Positions 1 to 8,664 of a stretch of 64,000 nt of DNA are shown here, one piece after another; position 1 is the first letter of the stretch, and the number at the start of each line of letters is the position of its first letter. Under the pieces are notes generated by a model. It was not told the DNA's origin and did not search any database. It worked only from the letters and a program-made list of their open reading frames with translations. Made by a program: the position numbers and the translations under genes. Source of the stretch: Streptomyces sp. WM6386 (GTDB lineage Bacteria > Actinomycetota > Actinomycetes > Streptomycetales > Streptomycetaceae); contig NZ_JXTE01000023.1 in the NCBI RefSeq assembly GCF_000972385.1, forward strand, positions 1-64,000, given 5' to 3'.

Positions 1-941
1 GGGCCCTGGCAGGGGTCTTGGGGGGGGATGCCCCCGGGGACCCGCGCCCGCCCCCCCCGCCGCCCGGGGCCTCACCGCCCCCCAGCCCCCCGCCGATGCC
101 CTCGCGGCCGCCCATGGCCCCACGCACACCCCCGAGCCCCGTCGGACTGCACAGTCCCTCCCCCGCCCCCGACGCATTCCTCGCCCTGGTCAACTCCGCC
201 CGCGCCGCCGCCGGTTCCCCGCCCGTCTCCCCCGACCCCCGCCTCACCTCCGCCGCCCAGGCCCACGCCTCCGCGATGGCCGCGGCCCGAAGCCTCGGCG
301 TCCAGGGCGCCGACGGCATCTCCGTCTACCAGCGCCTCACCGCCACCGGGTACGCGTACGTCACCGTCGGCGAACACCTCGTCTCCGGCCCGCGCACCCC
401 CGCCGAGTTCGTCGACTACTGTCTGCGCACCGCCCAGCCCCGCCGGACCCTCGGCGACCCGGCCTTCACCCACGCGGGCCTGGCCCACGCCTTCGACGGC
501 CGCACCGGCGACACCTACTGGACGGCGCTGTGGGCCAGGCCCCTCACACCGGGCGACCTGAGCCGTACGGCGTCGGAGGTCGTCGACCTCACCAACCGCG
601 AACGTACCCGGCACGGCCTGCCGCCCCTGGCCGTCGATCCCTTCCTCACCACCGCCGCACAGGCCCACAGCGCCGACATGATCGCTCGCGCCTTCTACTC
701 CCACACGTCGCCGGACGGCAGCCGGCCCTGGGACCGGGCGGCCGCCGCGGGGTCGAGGCGGCGCTCGATCGGCGAGAACATCGCCTGCGGTCAGCGGTCC
801 CCCGCCGAAGTCGTGGAGGGCTGGATGAACAGCCCGGGCCATCGCGCCAACATCCTCAAACCCGACTTCACCCATATCGGGATCGGCTTCGCGGGCGGCG
901 GCTCGTCGGGCACGTACTGGACACAACTCTTCGGCGCCTGA
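1..941 (+). CDS. Tandem CAP/SCP-like domain protein, 5' partial
   Basis: The reading frame is open to the window edge, so the true start and any signal peptide probably lie upstream; a TTG at 18 is only an apparent start. The first 50 or so codons are a Pro-rich linker. Two CAP (SCP/PR-1) modules follow. The first (from about 155) has only weak CAP motifs. The second (from about 560) has the usual ones: HSADMIARAFYSH, IGENIACG, then WMNSPGHRANIL and HIGIGF, ending in a Trp-rich strand (TYWTQLF). CAP proteins of actinomycetes are usually secreted; their activity is mostly unknown. The second domain keeps the His/Glu/His set typical of metal-binding CAP cavities. No clear operon partner follows. 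Confidence 0.8.
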   Translation, partial: ALAGVLGGDAPGDPRPPPPPPGASPPPSPPPMPSRPPMAPRTPPSPVGLHSPSPAPDAFLALVNSARAAAGSPPVSPDPRLTSAAQAHASAMAAARSLGVQGADGISVYQRLTATGYAYVTVGEHLVSGPRTPAEFVDYCLRTAQPRRTLGDPAFTHAGLAHAFDGRTGDTYWTALWARPLTPGDLSRTASEVVDLTNRERTRHGLPPLAVDPFLTTAAQAHSADMIARAFYSHTSPDGSRPWDRAAAAGSRRRSIGENIACGQRSPAEVVEGWMNSPGHRANILKPDFTHIGIGFAGGGSSGTYWTQLFGA

Positions 942-998
942 ACCGACACGCCGGTGGGCCCCATGGCGGAACGGAAACGTCCGGGACACCATGCCCCC

Positions 999-1676
999 AT
1001 GAAGGGTGACCTCTTTTCCAGTGAGCACATGGTCCAGCCGGCCACGACGCCGGGCATGTCCGTCGAGAACGCGAAGTGCATCAGGTACACGGTGAACGGC
1101 GAGATGCTCGCCCGGCAGGGGGCGATGATCGCCTACCGCGGCAACCTCCAGTTCGAGCGCAAGGGCCAGGGCGTCGGCGGGATGCTGAAGCGCGCGGTCA
1201 CCGGTGAGGGACTGCCGCTGATGACCGTGCGCGGCCAGGGTGAGGCCTGGTTCGCGCAGGAGGCGCAGAACTGCTTCGTCGTCGAGGTCGACCCGGGCGA
1301 CGAGTTCACCGTCAACGGCCGCAACGTCCTGTGCTTCGACGCCTCGTTGTCGTACCGGATCTCCACGGTGAAGGGGGCGGGCATCTCGGGCGGCGGTCTG
1401 TTCAACAGCGTCTTCACGGGCAGCGGCAGGCTGGGACTGGTGTGCGAGGGCAACCCGCTGGTGATCCCGGTCTCGCAGCAGTACCCGGTGTACGTCGACA
1501 CGGACGCGGTCGTGGGCTGGACCGCCGGCCTGCAGACCTCGCTGCACCGTTCGCAGTCCATCGGGTCGATGCTGCGCGGCGGGTCGGGCGAGGCCGTGCA
1601 GCTGATGCTCCAGGGCCAGGGGTACGTCGTCGTACGGCCGAGCGAGGCGACACCGCAGAAGCCGCAGCAGCACTGA
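999..1676 (+). CDS. AIM24 family protein
   Basis: A 225-residue protein of the AIM24 (TIGR00266-like) beta-sandwich family. The sequence has the Gly-rich repeating strands typical of the family: a stretch reading GNLQFERKGQGVGGMLKR, a run on GEAWFAQEAQNCFVVEV, then GRLGLVCEGNP. AIM24 proteins are widespread in bacteria; the yeast homologue is mitochondrial and no bacterial reaction is established. The frame is open further upstream to 954, but MKGDLF at 999 is preferred because family members usually begin this way (from memory, not a search). The Shine-Dalgarno sequence is weak. It lies 57 bases after the CAP gene on the same strand. Confidence 0.8.
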   Translation: MKGDLFSSEHMVQPATTPGMSVENAKCIRYTVNGEMLARQGAMIAYRGNLQFERKGQGVGGMLKRAVTGEGLPLMTVRGQGEAWFAQEAQNCFVVEVDPGDEFTVNGRNVLCFDASLSYRISTVKGAGISGGGLFNSVFTGSGRLGLVCEGNPLVIPVSQQYPVYVDTDAVVGWTAGLQTSLHRSQSIGSMLRGGSGEAVQLMLQGQGYVVVRPSEATPQKPQQH

Positions 1677-1774
1677 GCCGACCACCCCACTGCCCGAAAC
1701 CGTGTTGACCGGTGCCGCGCACCGCGCCAGGGTCGAGGCGGTGCGGATCGTCCGTGCCGGAAGGGTTGAGTGTC

Positions 1775-2734
1775 TTGATCGGGATCTCCGACATCGAAGC
1801 CGCGGCCGAGCGGATCGCCGCACACGTCGTCCGCACCCCGACCGTGCCGAGCCCCGGGCTGTCCGCCCTGCTCGGCGCTCCGGTCACCGCCAAGCTCGAA
1901 CTCCTCCAGCGCACCGGTTCGTTCAAGGCGCGCGGCGCGACGGCGAAGCTGCTCTCGCTCACCGACGCCGAGCGGGCCGCCGGAGTCGTGGCGGTCAGCG
2001 GCGGCAACCACGGCATCGCCCTCGCGGTGATGGCCGCGGCGCTCGATGTGAAGGCCACCGTCGTCATGCCGCGCTCGGCGCCCGCCCACGCCGTGGAGAT
2101 CGCCAGGGACGCCGGTGCGTCGGTGCGGGTGACCGACGACATGGACGGCGCGTTCTCGCTGGTGACACGGTTGCGGGACGAGGGCCTCACCCTGGTCCAC
2201 CCCTTCGACGATCCGCTCGTGATCGCCGGACAGGGGACCGTGGGACTGGAGTTCGCCGAGGACGCCGGTGAACTCACCGACGTCCTCGTCAGCATCGGGG
2301 GCGGCGGGCTGATCGCCGGTGTCGCGGCGGCGCTGCGCGCCCGGCGCCCGGGTCTGCGGATCTGGGGTGTGGAGACCGAAGGCGCCCAGGCCATGTCCGA
2401 GGCACTGGCCGCGGGCGGTCCGGTGCCGGTCGCGCTGTCGTCGATCGTGTCCACGCTCAGCGCGCCGTCCGTGTCACAACTGACGTACGACCATGTGTCG
2501 GCCCTGGTCGACGAGGTCCTCGTGGTCACCGACCGGGAGGCCGTGCAGGGTGCGCTGCAGCTCGCCGATCACGCCAAGGTGTGGGCCGAGCCCGCCGCCG
2601 GCTGTCTGCTGCCCGCGGCCCGGCGGGTGCTTCAGCGGGTGGGCGACGACGCCCGGCTGGGACTGGTGGTGTGCGGGGGCAACGCGACGACCGGGGATGT
2701 CAAAACCTGGGCAGAACGTTTCGAATTGCTCTGA
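1775..2734 (+). CDS. PLP-dependent threonine/serine dehydratase-like protein
   Basis: A fold-type II PLP enzyme of about 319 residues. The Schiff-base lysine lies in GSFKARGA (about residue 51), the substrate-carboxylate loop reads SGGNHGIA, and the phosphate-binding Gly-rich loop is SIGGGGLIAG. The C-terminal loop VCGGNAT is also typical of threonine dehydratase and serine racemase relatives. There is no C-terminal ACT regulatory domain, so it resembles the short catabolic or unregulated type. Expected reaction: deamination of Thr or Ser to the 2-oxo acid plus ammonia; the exact substrate is not readable. The start is uncertain: TTG at 1775 has GGAAGG well placed upstream, while a GTG at 1754 and an ATG at 1712 are in frame. 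Confidence 0.8.
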   Translation: MIGISDIEAAAERIAAHVVRTPTVPSPGLSALLGAPVTAKLELLQRTGSFKARGATAKLLSLTDAERAAGVVAVSGGNHGIALAVMAAALDVKATVVMPRSAPAHAVEIARDAGASVRVTDDMDGAFSLVTRLRDEGLTLVHPFDDPLVIAGQGTVGLEFAEDAGELTDVLVSIGGGGLIAGVAAALRARRPGLRIWGVETEGAQAMSEALAAGGPVPVALSSIVSTLSAPSVSQLTYDHVSALVDEVLVVTDREAVQGALQLADHAKVWAEPAAGCLLPAARRVLQRVGDDARLGLVVCGGNATTGDVKTWAERFELL

Positions 2735-2853
2735 CCATTCGTCAAATCCCTTCCCGTGACAGCCCATCAGGAAAAGCACCCGGCTTTCCGCTGAACGCAC
2801 CCCGTCACGCCCCCCGTACCTGTGGGAAAGGTGAGAGACAGGTTCAGCAAGGG

Positions 2854-4461
2854 ATGACCATGGTCAAGGCGCACGTCTCCACACACGAGTTGGTGGCCGG
2901 AAGGTACCGGCTCCTGGAGGTCCTCCACCGCGAAACGAACCGCGTCTGCTGGTACGGCGAGGACGTCGAGGCCGGCCGTCCATGTCTGCTCACACAGATC
3001 GGGCTGCCACCGGATCCGGACGGCGAGAGCTCGCGCCGCGCGATCGCCCGGGTCATCCGGATGTCCGAGACCATGGGACGGCTCTGCCCGGACCGGCTCG
3101 CCTCGGTCGTCGACGCCGTCGAGGAGTACGGCACCCTGTGGACCGTCACCGAGTGGATCGAGGGCACCCCGCTGGGCGAAGTCCTGGAAAGGGAAGGCAC
3201 GTTCAGCTACGTGCGGGCGGCCCGTATCGGCCTGGAACTGCTCGACGTGCTGGAGGCCGGGCACGGCGAGGGCATCACCCACGGCGAGCTCAGCCCCGGC
3301 CAGGTGTTCGTGCGGGACAAGGGCCCCGTCGTGGTCACCGGCTTCGGCCTGACCGGCGCGACGCTCGCACCCCGGGTCAGCGCACCGTCGTACGCCTCCC
3401 CGGAACAGGCCCGCGACGAGCGCATCGGGCCGGCCGCGGACCTGTGGGCGCTCGGCGCGATGCTGTACACGATGGTCGAAGGTCGCCCGCCCTTCCGGGA
3501 CCGGGACAGCCCGGAGACCACACTGAAGGGCGTGGACCGGCTGCCGCTGCGCAGCCCGGTGCGGGCCGGGCCGCTCACCCAGACCGTGCAGGGGCTGCTC
3601 CGGAAGAACTCCAGGGAGCGGCTGAACCGTCAGGTGGTCCGCGAGGCGCTCGTCCGTGTCGTCACCGAGGACCCCGACGCCGCCCTGGCATCGGCCCCCC
3701 GGTCCCGGCTGCGCGGCCTCACCTCCGGTGGGCCGGGCTGGAGCCGGCGCACCATGGCCGCCGGCACCGCGCTGGCCGTCGTCACCGTCGCGGTGGCCGT
3801 CGTCGCCGTGGCCCGTGAACTGCCCGGCGGCTCGGACGACTCCGCGAACGACGCGGCCACGCCCAGACCGTCCGCCTCGGCCTCCGCCTCCGTCCCGGCC
3901 GCACAGCCCAGCCAGGCACCCGTCCCGACGCCGACGCCCCAGAGTCCCACGCCCACGCCGACACCCACTCCTACGAGCGCCTCGCCGGCGGCTCCGCAAC
4001 CGGAGTTCCAGCACTACACCTCACCGCAGGGCTTCTCCGTCTCCCTCCCCGAGGGCTGGGAGGCGCTGAGCACGACGAAGCAGGACGACCTCGCGTACCG
4101 GGTCGTCCTCGGCGCGAAGGGCGACCCGCGCACGCTCGCGGTCACCTACAGCACGCGCGTGGGGGACGATCCGGTGGCCGTCTGGCGGGACGACGTCGAA
4201 CCGAGGCTGCGGCAGTCCGGCGACTACGAGCGGATCGGGGAGATCCGCGCGACGACGTACCAGGGCCGCGAGGCCGCCGACCTGGAGTGGCTCTCCACCG
4301 TCGACGGCACCCGCCTGCACACCCTGGGCCGTGGCTTCCTCCTCGGCTCGGGCCAGGGTTTCTCGCTGCGCTGGACCACTCCGGCGTCCGACTGGGACGA
4401 CGACGCCAACCAGCAGACCCTGGACACGATCCTGCGGACGTTCCGCGTGCCCTCAGACTGA
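2854..4461 (+). CDS. Membrane-anchored protein kinase-like protein (predicted pseudokinase)
   Basis: A 535-residue protein with an N-terminal kinase fold (about 17-285), one membrane helix (about 302-321), a Ser/Pro/Thr-rich linker and an outer domain of about 150 residues. The C-lobe is recognisable: YASPEQARD matches the APE region and DLWALGAMLYTMVEGRPPF matches helix F. The active site is not: there is no Gly-rich loop, no VAxK lysine, the catalytic loop reads HGELSPGQ instead of HRDLKPxN (143-150), and DFG reads TGFG (162-165). It therefore probably binds or senses rather than phosphorylates. ATG 2854 is chosen because upstream frame overlaps the previous gene. Its 3' end overlaps the convergent gene at 4453 by 9 bp. 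Confidence 0.82.
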   Translation: MTMVKAHVSTHELVAGRYRLLEVLHRETNRVCWYGEDVEAGRPCLLTQIGLPPDPDGESSRRAIARVIRMSETMGRLCPDRLASVVDAVEEYGTLWTVTEWIEGTPLGEVLEREGTFSYVRAARIGLELLDVLEAGHGEGITHGELSPGQVFVRDKGPVVVTGFGLTGATLAPRVSAPSYASPEQARDERIGPAADLWALGAMLYTMVEGRPPFRDRDSPETTLKGVDRLPLRSPVRAGPLTQTVQGLLRKNSRERLNRQVVREALVRVVTEDPDAALASAPRSRLRGLTSGGPGWSRRTMAAGTALAVVTVAVAVVAVARELPGGSDDSANDAATPRPSASASASVPAAQPSQAPVPTPTPQSPTPTPTPTPTSASPAAPQPEFQHYTSPQGFSVSLPEGWEALSTTKQDDLAYRVVLGAKGDPRTLAVTYSTRVGDDPVAVWRDDVEPRLRQSGDYERIGEIRATTYQGREAADLEWLSTVDGTRLHTLGRGFLLGSGQGFSLRWTTPASDWDDDANQQTLDTILRTFRVPSD

Positions 4462-5865
4462 GTCGCGGGGTGCGCGCATCGCGCGGACACGGGAGCTGTG
4501 CAGCGGCTGGGTGCTCCACCGCGCGGTGAACGTCCGGTGCGTGAGCGAGCAGGTCAGGTCGACGTGGTGCGGGGTCTCCAGGAGGGCCACATCCAGGGCG
4601 AGGGTGTCCGGGCCGCTCCATCCTCCGCTCACCGCCGCGGGAACCGGTCCGTCGGTGACGGTCCAGCCCGGCTCCCCGAACCGCAGCTCCAGCCGGTGGC
4701 CGTCCTCGACGAGGGTCAGCCGCCGGCCCTCCGCGTCGACCTCGACCGCCGTCAGCTTCGGAAGTCCCTCGCAGACGCCGCCGTACGGCGTGAACGCGAG
4801 AGCCCGCTCAGGCGGTGCGGGCTTGCCCGGCGCCGGCGGCAGCGCGAGCCGGGACATCCGCTCGGCCAGCGCGACATCGTCCTCCGCGCGGCCGGTCAGC
4901 GGGCCGGCGCCGAACGCCGGCAGCAGATGGCTCCAGACCAGGTCCAGCACCTTCTGCATCTCCTCGGTGGCCCCGGTGATCGCGACCACCGCGTCCTGCT
5001 CGGGCAGCACGAGGCAGTACTGCCCGTACGCCCCGTCCCCGCGGTAGCCGTGCCGGGACATCCAGAACTGGAAGCCGTACCCCTGCGCCCAGTCGGTCCA
5101 GGTGCCGTCCCCGTTGACGATGTGCGACCGCGTCGCCTCGGCGACCCACTCCCGCGACAGCAGCCGCTCGCCCTCCCACACGCCGTCCTGGAGGTACAAC
5201 TGGCCGAGCCGGGCGATCGCGTCGGTGGTGGCGTGCAGTCCGCTGTAGCCCAGCTCGCGTCCGGTGCGGCCGCGCAGCCACGCCACGTCGCCGATGCCGA
5301 GGGGATCGAGAAGGCGCGGGCGCAGATACTCGGTCAGCGGTCGGCCGGTCACCCGCTGGACGATCGCGGCGAGGGTGTAGGTGGCGGGCTGGTTGTAGGC
5401 GAAGACCGTGCCGGGGTCACGGTCCGGCGGCAGCAGCAGGAAGCCGCGCACCGGCTCGTCGCGGTCCGTCGCCAGCGCCCGGTCATGGGTCTCGGCCTCA
5501 TGACCGCTGGCCATCGTCGTGACGTGCCGGACGAGCATCGCGCGGCTGCGCGGGTCGGTGATGTCGGTGTCGAACTCCGGGAAGTACGAGATCACCGGGT
5601 CGTCGAGCCGGAGCAGTCCCTCGGCGACGGCGAAGGCGGCGGCCGTCGCGGTGAAACTCTTGCTGAGCGAGTACAGGAGATGGGGACGGTCGGCCGTGTA
5701 GGGCGCCCACCATCCGGACGCCACGACCTTGCCGTGACGCAGGACCATCAGACTGTGCGGCTCGATTTCCGGGGCGGATTCGAGGGCGTCGAGCAGGGCC
5801 TGCACGCCGGTCGCGTCGATGCCTTCGGCGGACGGGGTGCTCGTGGGCAAGGGGCGAACACTCAT
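4453..5865 (-). CDS. Serine hydrolase of the beta-lactamase / penicillin-binding-like family
   Basis: A 470-residue class C beta-lactamase-fold protein without a signal peptide. The nucleophile motif SxxK is present as SLSK in LLYSLSKSFTATAAAF. The second motif is the tyrosine in FAYNQPATY, followed by YGFQFWM and the GYRGDGAYGQY strand. These enzymes include esterases, D-aminopeptidases and peptidases more often than true lactamases. The extra C-terminal part (about 330-470) looks like a beta-rich accessory domain. It is convergent with the pseudokinase gene and divergent from the LLM oxidoreductase at 5950, with an 84-base gap between the two starts. Confidence 0.85.
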   Translation of the reverse strand: MSVRPLPTSTPSAEGIDATGVQALLDALESAPEIEPHSLMVLRHGKVVASGWWAPYTADRPHLLYSLSKSFTATAAAFAVAEGLLRLDDPVISYFPEFDTDITDPRSRAMLVRHVTTMASGHEAETHDRALATDRDEPVRGFLLLPPDRDPGTVFAYNQPATYTLAAIVQRVTGRPLTEYLRPRLLDPLGIGDVAWLRGRTGRELGYSGLHATTDAIARLGQLYLQDGVWEGERLLSREWVAEATRSHIVNGDGTWTDWAQGYGFQFWMSRHGYRGDGAYGQYCLVLPEQDAVVAITGATEEMQKVLDLVWSHLLPAFGAGPLTGRAEDDVALAERMSRLALPPAPGKPAPPERALAFTPYGGVCEGLPKLTAVEVDAEGRRLTLVEDGHRLELRFGEPGWTVTDGPVPAAVSGGWSGPDTLALDVALLETPHHVDLTCSLTHRTFTARWSTQPLHSSRVRAMRAPRDSV

Positions 5866-5949
5866 ACGACCATCCTCCCCCGGCGATCACGTCATGATCC
5901 AGACGCCTGCGGGCCGTTTTCCGTGCCGAAGCCCGGGGACTCGCTCCTT

Positions 5950-6924
5950 ATGGTGCAAATCGGATACACGATGATGACCGAGCAGGCCGGGCCCCGTGAG
6001 CTCGTCGACCATGTGGTGCGGGCCGAAGAGGTGGGCTTCGACTTCTCGGTGACCTCGGACCACTACTTTCCGTGGCTGCGTGCACAGGGTCACTCGCCGT
6101 ACGCCTGGAGTGTGCTGGGCGCCGCCGCGCAGGCGACCTCACGCATCCCGCTGATGACGTACGTGACATGTCCGACCTTCCGTTACCACCCGGCCGTCGT
6201 GGCACAGAAGGCGGCGACGATGCAATTGCTCTCCGAGGGCCGCTTCCGGCTGGGCCTCGGCTCGGGAGAGAATCTCAACGAGCATGTGGTGGGCGGCGGT
6301 TGGCCGTCCGCGGACGTACGGCACGAGATGCTGGAGGAGGCGGTCGAGATCATCCGGGCGCTCTTCCGGGGCGGACATGTGAACCATCGCGGGACGCACT
6401 TCGACGTGGAGTCCGCCCGGCTGTGGGATCTGCCCGACGTACCGCCGCCCCTGGGCATCGCGGTCTCCGGCGAGCAGTCCTGCGCCCTCGCGGGCCGGCT
6501 CGCGGACCTGGTGATCGCGACGGAGCCCAAGGCCGGCCTCCTCGACGCCTTCGACCGCAACGGCGGTACCGGCAAGCCGCGCGTCGGCCAGCTGCCGGTC
6601 TGCTACGACCCCGACCGGGACACCGCCGTGAAACGCGCCCACGCGCAGTTCCGCTGGTTCGGCGGTGGCTGGAAGGTCAACTCGGAGCTGCCGCATCCCG
6701 ATTCGTTCGAGGGGGCCACACAGTTCGTGACGCCGGACGACGTCGCCGCCTCCATCCCGTGCGGCGACGACCCGGACGACTTCGTCGAGGCCGTGCGTCC
6801 CTACGCGGAGGCCGGGTTCACGGAGATCGCCCTGGTGCAGATCGGCGGCGAGTCGCAGCCGGCGTATCTGGACTGGGCGGAGAAGACGCTGCTGCCGGCG
6901 CTCCACGACGCCCTGGACCACTAG
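5950..6924 (+). CDS. LLM-class F420-dependent oxidoreductase (TIGR03557-like)
   Basis: A 324-residue TIM-barrel protein of the bacterial luciferase superfamily. Near the N terminus are the stretches GFDFSVTSDHYFPW and GHSPYAWSVLGAAAQATSRI, then LGSGENLNEHVVG and IAVSGEQSCALAGRLADLVI. These match the F420-dependent glucose-6-phosphate dehydrogenase-related family TIGR03557, whose substrates are largely unknown. The cofactor is inferred to be F420, which streptomycetes make. The frame is open for over 1 kb upstream, but that part is antisense to the hydrolase gene; the ATG at 5950 gives the normal family N terminus (MVQIGYTMMTEQ). Confidence 0.85.
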   Translation: MVQIGYTMMTEQAGPRELVDHVVRAEEVGFDFSVTSDHYFPWLRAQGHSPYAWSVLGAAAQATSRIPLMTYVTCPTFRYHPAVVAQKAATMQLLSEGRFRLGLGSGENLNEHVVGGGWPSADVRHEMLEEAVEIIRALFRGGHVNHRGTHFDVESARLWDLPDVPPPLGIAVSGEQSCALAGRLADLVIATEPKAGLLDAFDRNGGTGKPRVGQLPVCYDPDRDTAVKRAHAQFRWFGGGWKVNSELPHPDSFEGATQFVTPDDVAASIPCGDDPDDFVEAVRPYAEAGFTEIALVQIGGESQPAYLDWAEKTLLPALHDALDH

Positions 6925-7019
6925 ACACAGGGGTTTGCCAAAGCATCGCCAATGGGTGGATATAGGCTGCCTCCCTGCATTCGTGCAGTTCGACCGGCCC
7001 CCACCCAGGAGAGTCACCT

Positions 7020-8054
7020 GTGACCCTAGCCATCGCCCCGTCCGAGACGTCCCCCGCCCCCCTGTCCGACCTCGTGGCACGGGACGCTCGTGAGTTCGGC
7101 GTCTACGCGCGGACCGGAGGCTGGGCCTTCGGGCTGATGGTGGCGCGCAGCGTACGGCCCGGCGGCCAGGGCGCGGACGAGACGCCGAAGGTGTCCGCGA
7201 AGGAGTTCGCCGAGCTCGCCGGCTGCTCCGCCGACCGTGTCATGCGGTACTACAAGGCGTGGGACCGGGCCGCCGACGACGGTCTCGTCCCGCACTTCGA
7301 GGCGCTCGCACCGGGCCAGGAGGTGGAGGAGCTGCCGGACGCCGATGTGTGGCTGACCTACTACGTCTCCCGCAACAGTGCCACCTCCGAGCGCGGCACC
7401 GCCATCGCAGAGGCCGCCGAGGCCGAGGGCATCCGGCCCACGAAGGCGCTGGAGGTCGCCGAGAACCCCACCGCGCTGCGCGCCGCGATCCTCGCCGACC
7501 CTTCCACCGCCCGGGCCGCCCGCCAGGCGCTCCTGGACCGGGTGCGCGAAGACCCCGACCTGCAGGCCGAGTTGGCCCGTGACGTCGTGCGCACCGACGA
7601 CCTCAAGAAGGCCGTCGCCACCGAGAGCAGGTCCGCCGACCGCATCGGCTACGTCCGTCAGATCGCCGAGTCGGGCCAGATCAAGACCCCCGCCGGACAG
7701 ACCGTCGACGCGCCCGCCGACCTCCGCCAGGAGGCCGAGCGGCACCTTTCGCTCCTCGATGAGCTGGACGAGGACGAGGACACCGGCGAGTGGGCCACCG
7801 AGGCCTACGGCACCATGAAGACCCTCGTCGTCGAGGCCGTGGAGGCCGATCCCGAACTCCGTGTCCAGGAACGGCGGACGAAGTTCTACAGCAGCCTCCA
7901 GAAGGCGACGAAGGTGTTCGAGGAACTGACCTTCGACGACGCGCAGGACTTCTACGAGGACGACATGGTCCAGCAGCTCGAGGAATTGCAGCAGGCCATC
8001 GGCGCCTGCATCACGTCCTTGCGCGACGCTCGGGAGAATCAGCCTCACGGGTGA
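7020..8054 (+). CDS. Conserved-looking helical protein with an HTH-like segment, function unknown
   Basis: I do not recognise a characterised family. The 344-residue product starts with GTG at 7020 after a good ribosome site (CAGGAGAG). The first third contains VSAKEFAELAGCSADRVMRYYKAWDRA (about 60-86), which reads like a helix-turn-helix, followed by WLTYYVSRNSATSERG. The rest is Ala/Glu/Asp-rich and probably mostly helical, with a strongly acidic C-terminal quarter (LDELDEDEDTGEW; FDDAQDFYEDD). The layout suggests a DNA-associated protein with ParB- or replication-protein-like architecture, but this is inference. An SsgA-like gene begins 65 bases downstream on the same strand. Confidence 0.6.
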   Translation: MTLAIAPSETSPAPLSDLVARDAREFGVYARTGGWAFGLMVARSVRPGGQGADETPKVSAKEFAELAGCSADRVMRYYKAWDRAADDGLVPHFEALAPGQEVEELPDADVWLTYYVSRNSATSERGTAIAEAAEAEGIRPTKALEVAENPTALRAAILADPSTARAARQALLDRVREDPDLQAELARDVVRTDDLKKAVATESRSADRIGYVRQIAESGQIKTPAGQTVDAPADLRQEAERHLSLLDELDEDEDTGEWATEAYGTMKTLVVEAVEADPELRVQERRTKFYSSLQKATKVFEELTFDDAQDFYEDDMVQQLEELQQAIGACITSLRDARENQPHG

Positions 8055-8119
8055 GCATTTCGTGCGTGAGAGGGGTACTTGAGGGCAGCACCGCGTCCGT
8101 TCTTTCCGGAGGCCCTCAC

Positions 8120-8545
8120 GTGAACTTCTCGACGCACAAGACCTTGGTCGTACAGCTCCAGGCGGGCGACACGGGGCGTTTCCCCGTGCTCGCCCACCTG
8201 GACTACGACGCCTCCGACCCGTTCGCCGTCACGGTGGTGTTCAGCCACGACGGCCGGGTGCTCGCCCGGTGGCGCCTCGACCGCGAGATGCTCGCCCAGG
8301 GACTGACGGGACCGGTCGGGCTGGGCGACGTACGTCTGCGCCCCGTGTCCTCGGGCGCGGGCAAAGAGCTGCGCATGGAGTTCCTCGGCGACGCTCGGCC
8401 CGGCGGCGGCAGACATCACGCCGTGGTGTTCGCCTGGGCCCCGACGGTCGCCGCGTTCCTGAGCCGGACCTACGAGGTCGTGCTGCCGGGGCAGGAGGAC
8501 GTCGAGGTCGACGACTTCCTCGCGGAGGTCATCGCACGGGGCTGA
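8120..8545 (+). CDS. SsgA-like sporulation/cell-division protein (SALP)
   Basis: A 141-residue member of the SsgA family, found only in sporulating actinomycetes. Family features visible: LDYDASDPFAV near the N terminus, ARWRLDREMLAQGLTGPVGLGDVRLRP in the middle and FLSRTYEVVLPGQE followed by DDFLAEVI at the end. SALPs control septum-site selection, septum maturation, peptidoglycan turnover and spore separation; SsgB recruits FtsZ. Which paralogue this is cannot be told by eye. GTG 8120 is chosen because CCGGAGG lies eight bases upstream. The neighbour upstream (7020) might be co-transcribed. Confidence 0.88.
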   Translation: MNFSTHKTLVVQLQAGDTGRFPVLAHLDYDASDPFAVTVVFSHDGRVLARWRLDREMLAQGLTGPVGLGDVRLRPVSSGAGKELRMEFLGDARPGGGRHHAVVFAWAPTVAAFLSRTYEVVLPGQEDVEVDDFLAEVIARG

Positions 8546-8664
8546 ACCGGGTAGCCGTACTCATGCCAGGCGCCGCTGACGGGGTGTCGTCTTCGAGATG
8601 CCGGCGTGGCCGGCCGTGGTGCTCGGCGGTCAGGCGGCGGACGCCTTCCTGGCCGCGCGGGCCT

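Noticed and set aside
72..1823. Long minus-strand open frame of over 500 codons at the start of the window
   Set aside because: It runs antisense to the CAP and AIM24 genes and has low-complexity Arg/Gly-rich composition with no family resemblance.
4498..5949. Long plus-strand open frame leading into the LLM oxidoreductase
   Set aside because: It is antisense to the hydrolase gene at 4453-5865. High GC content creates such frames; the family N terminus is at 5950.
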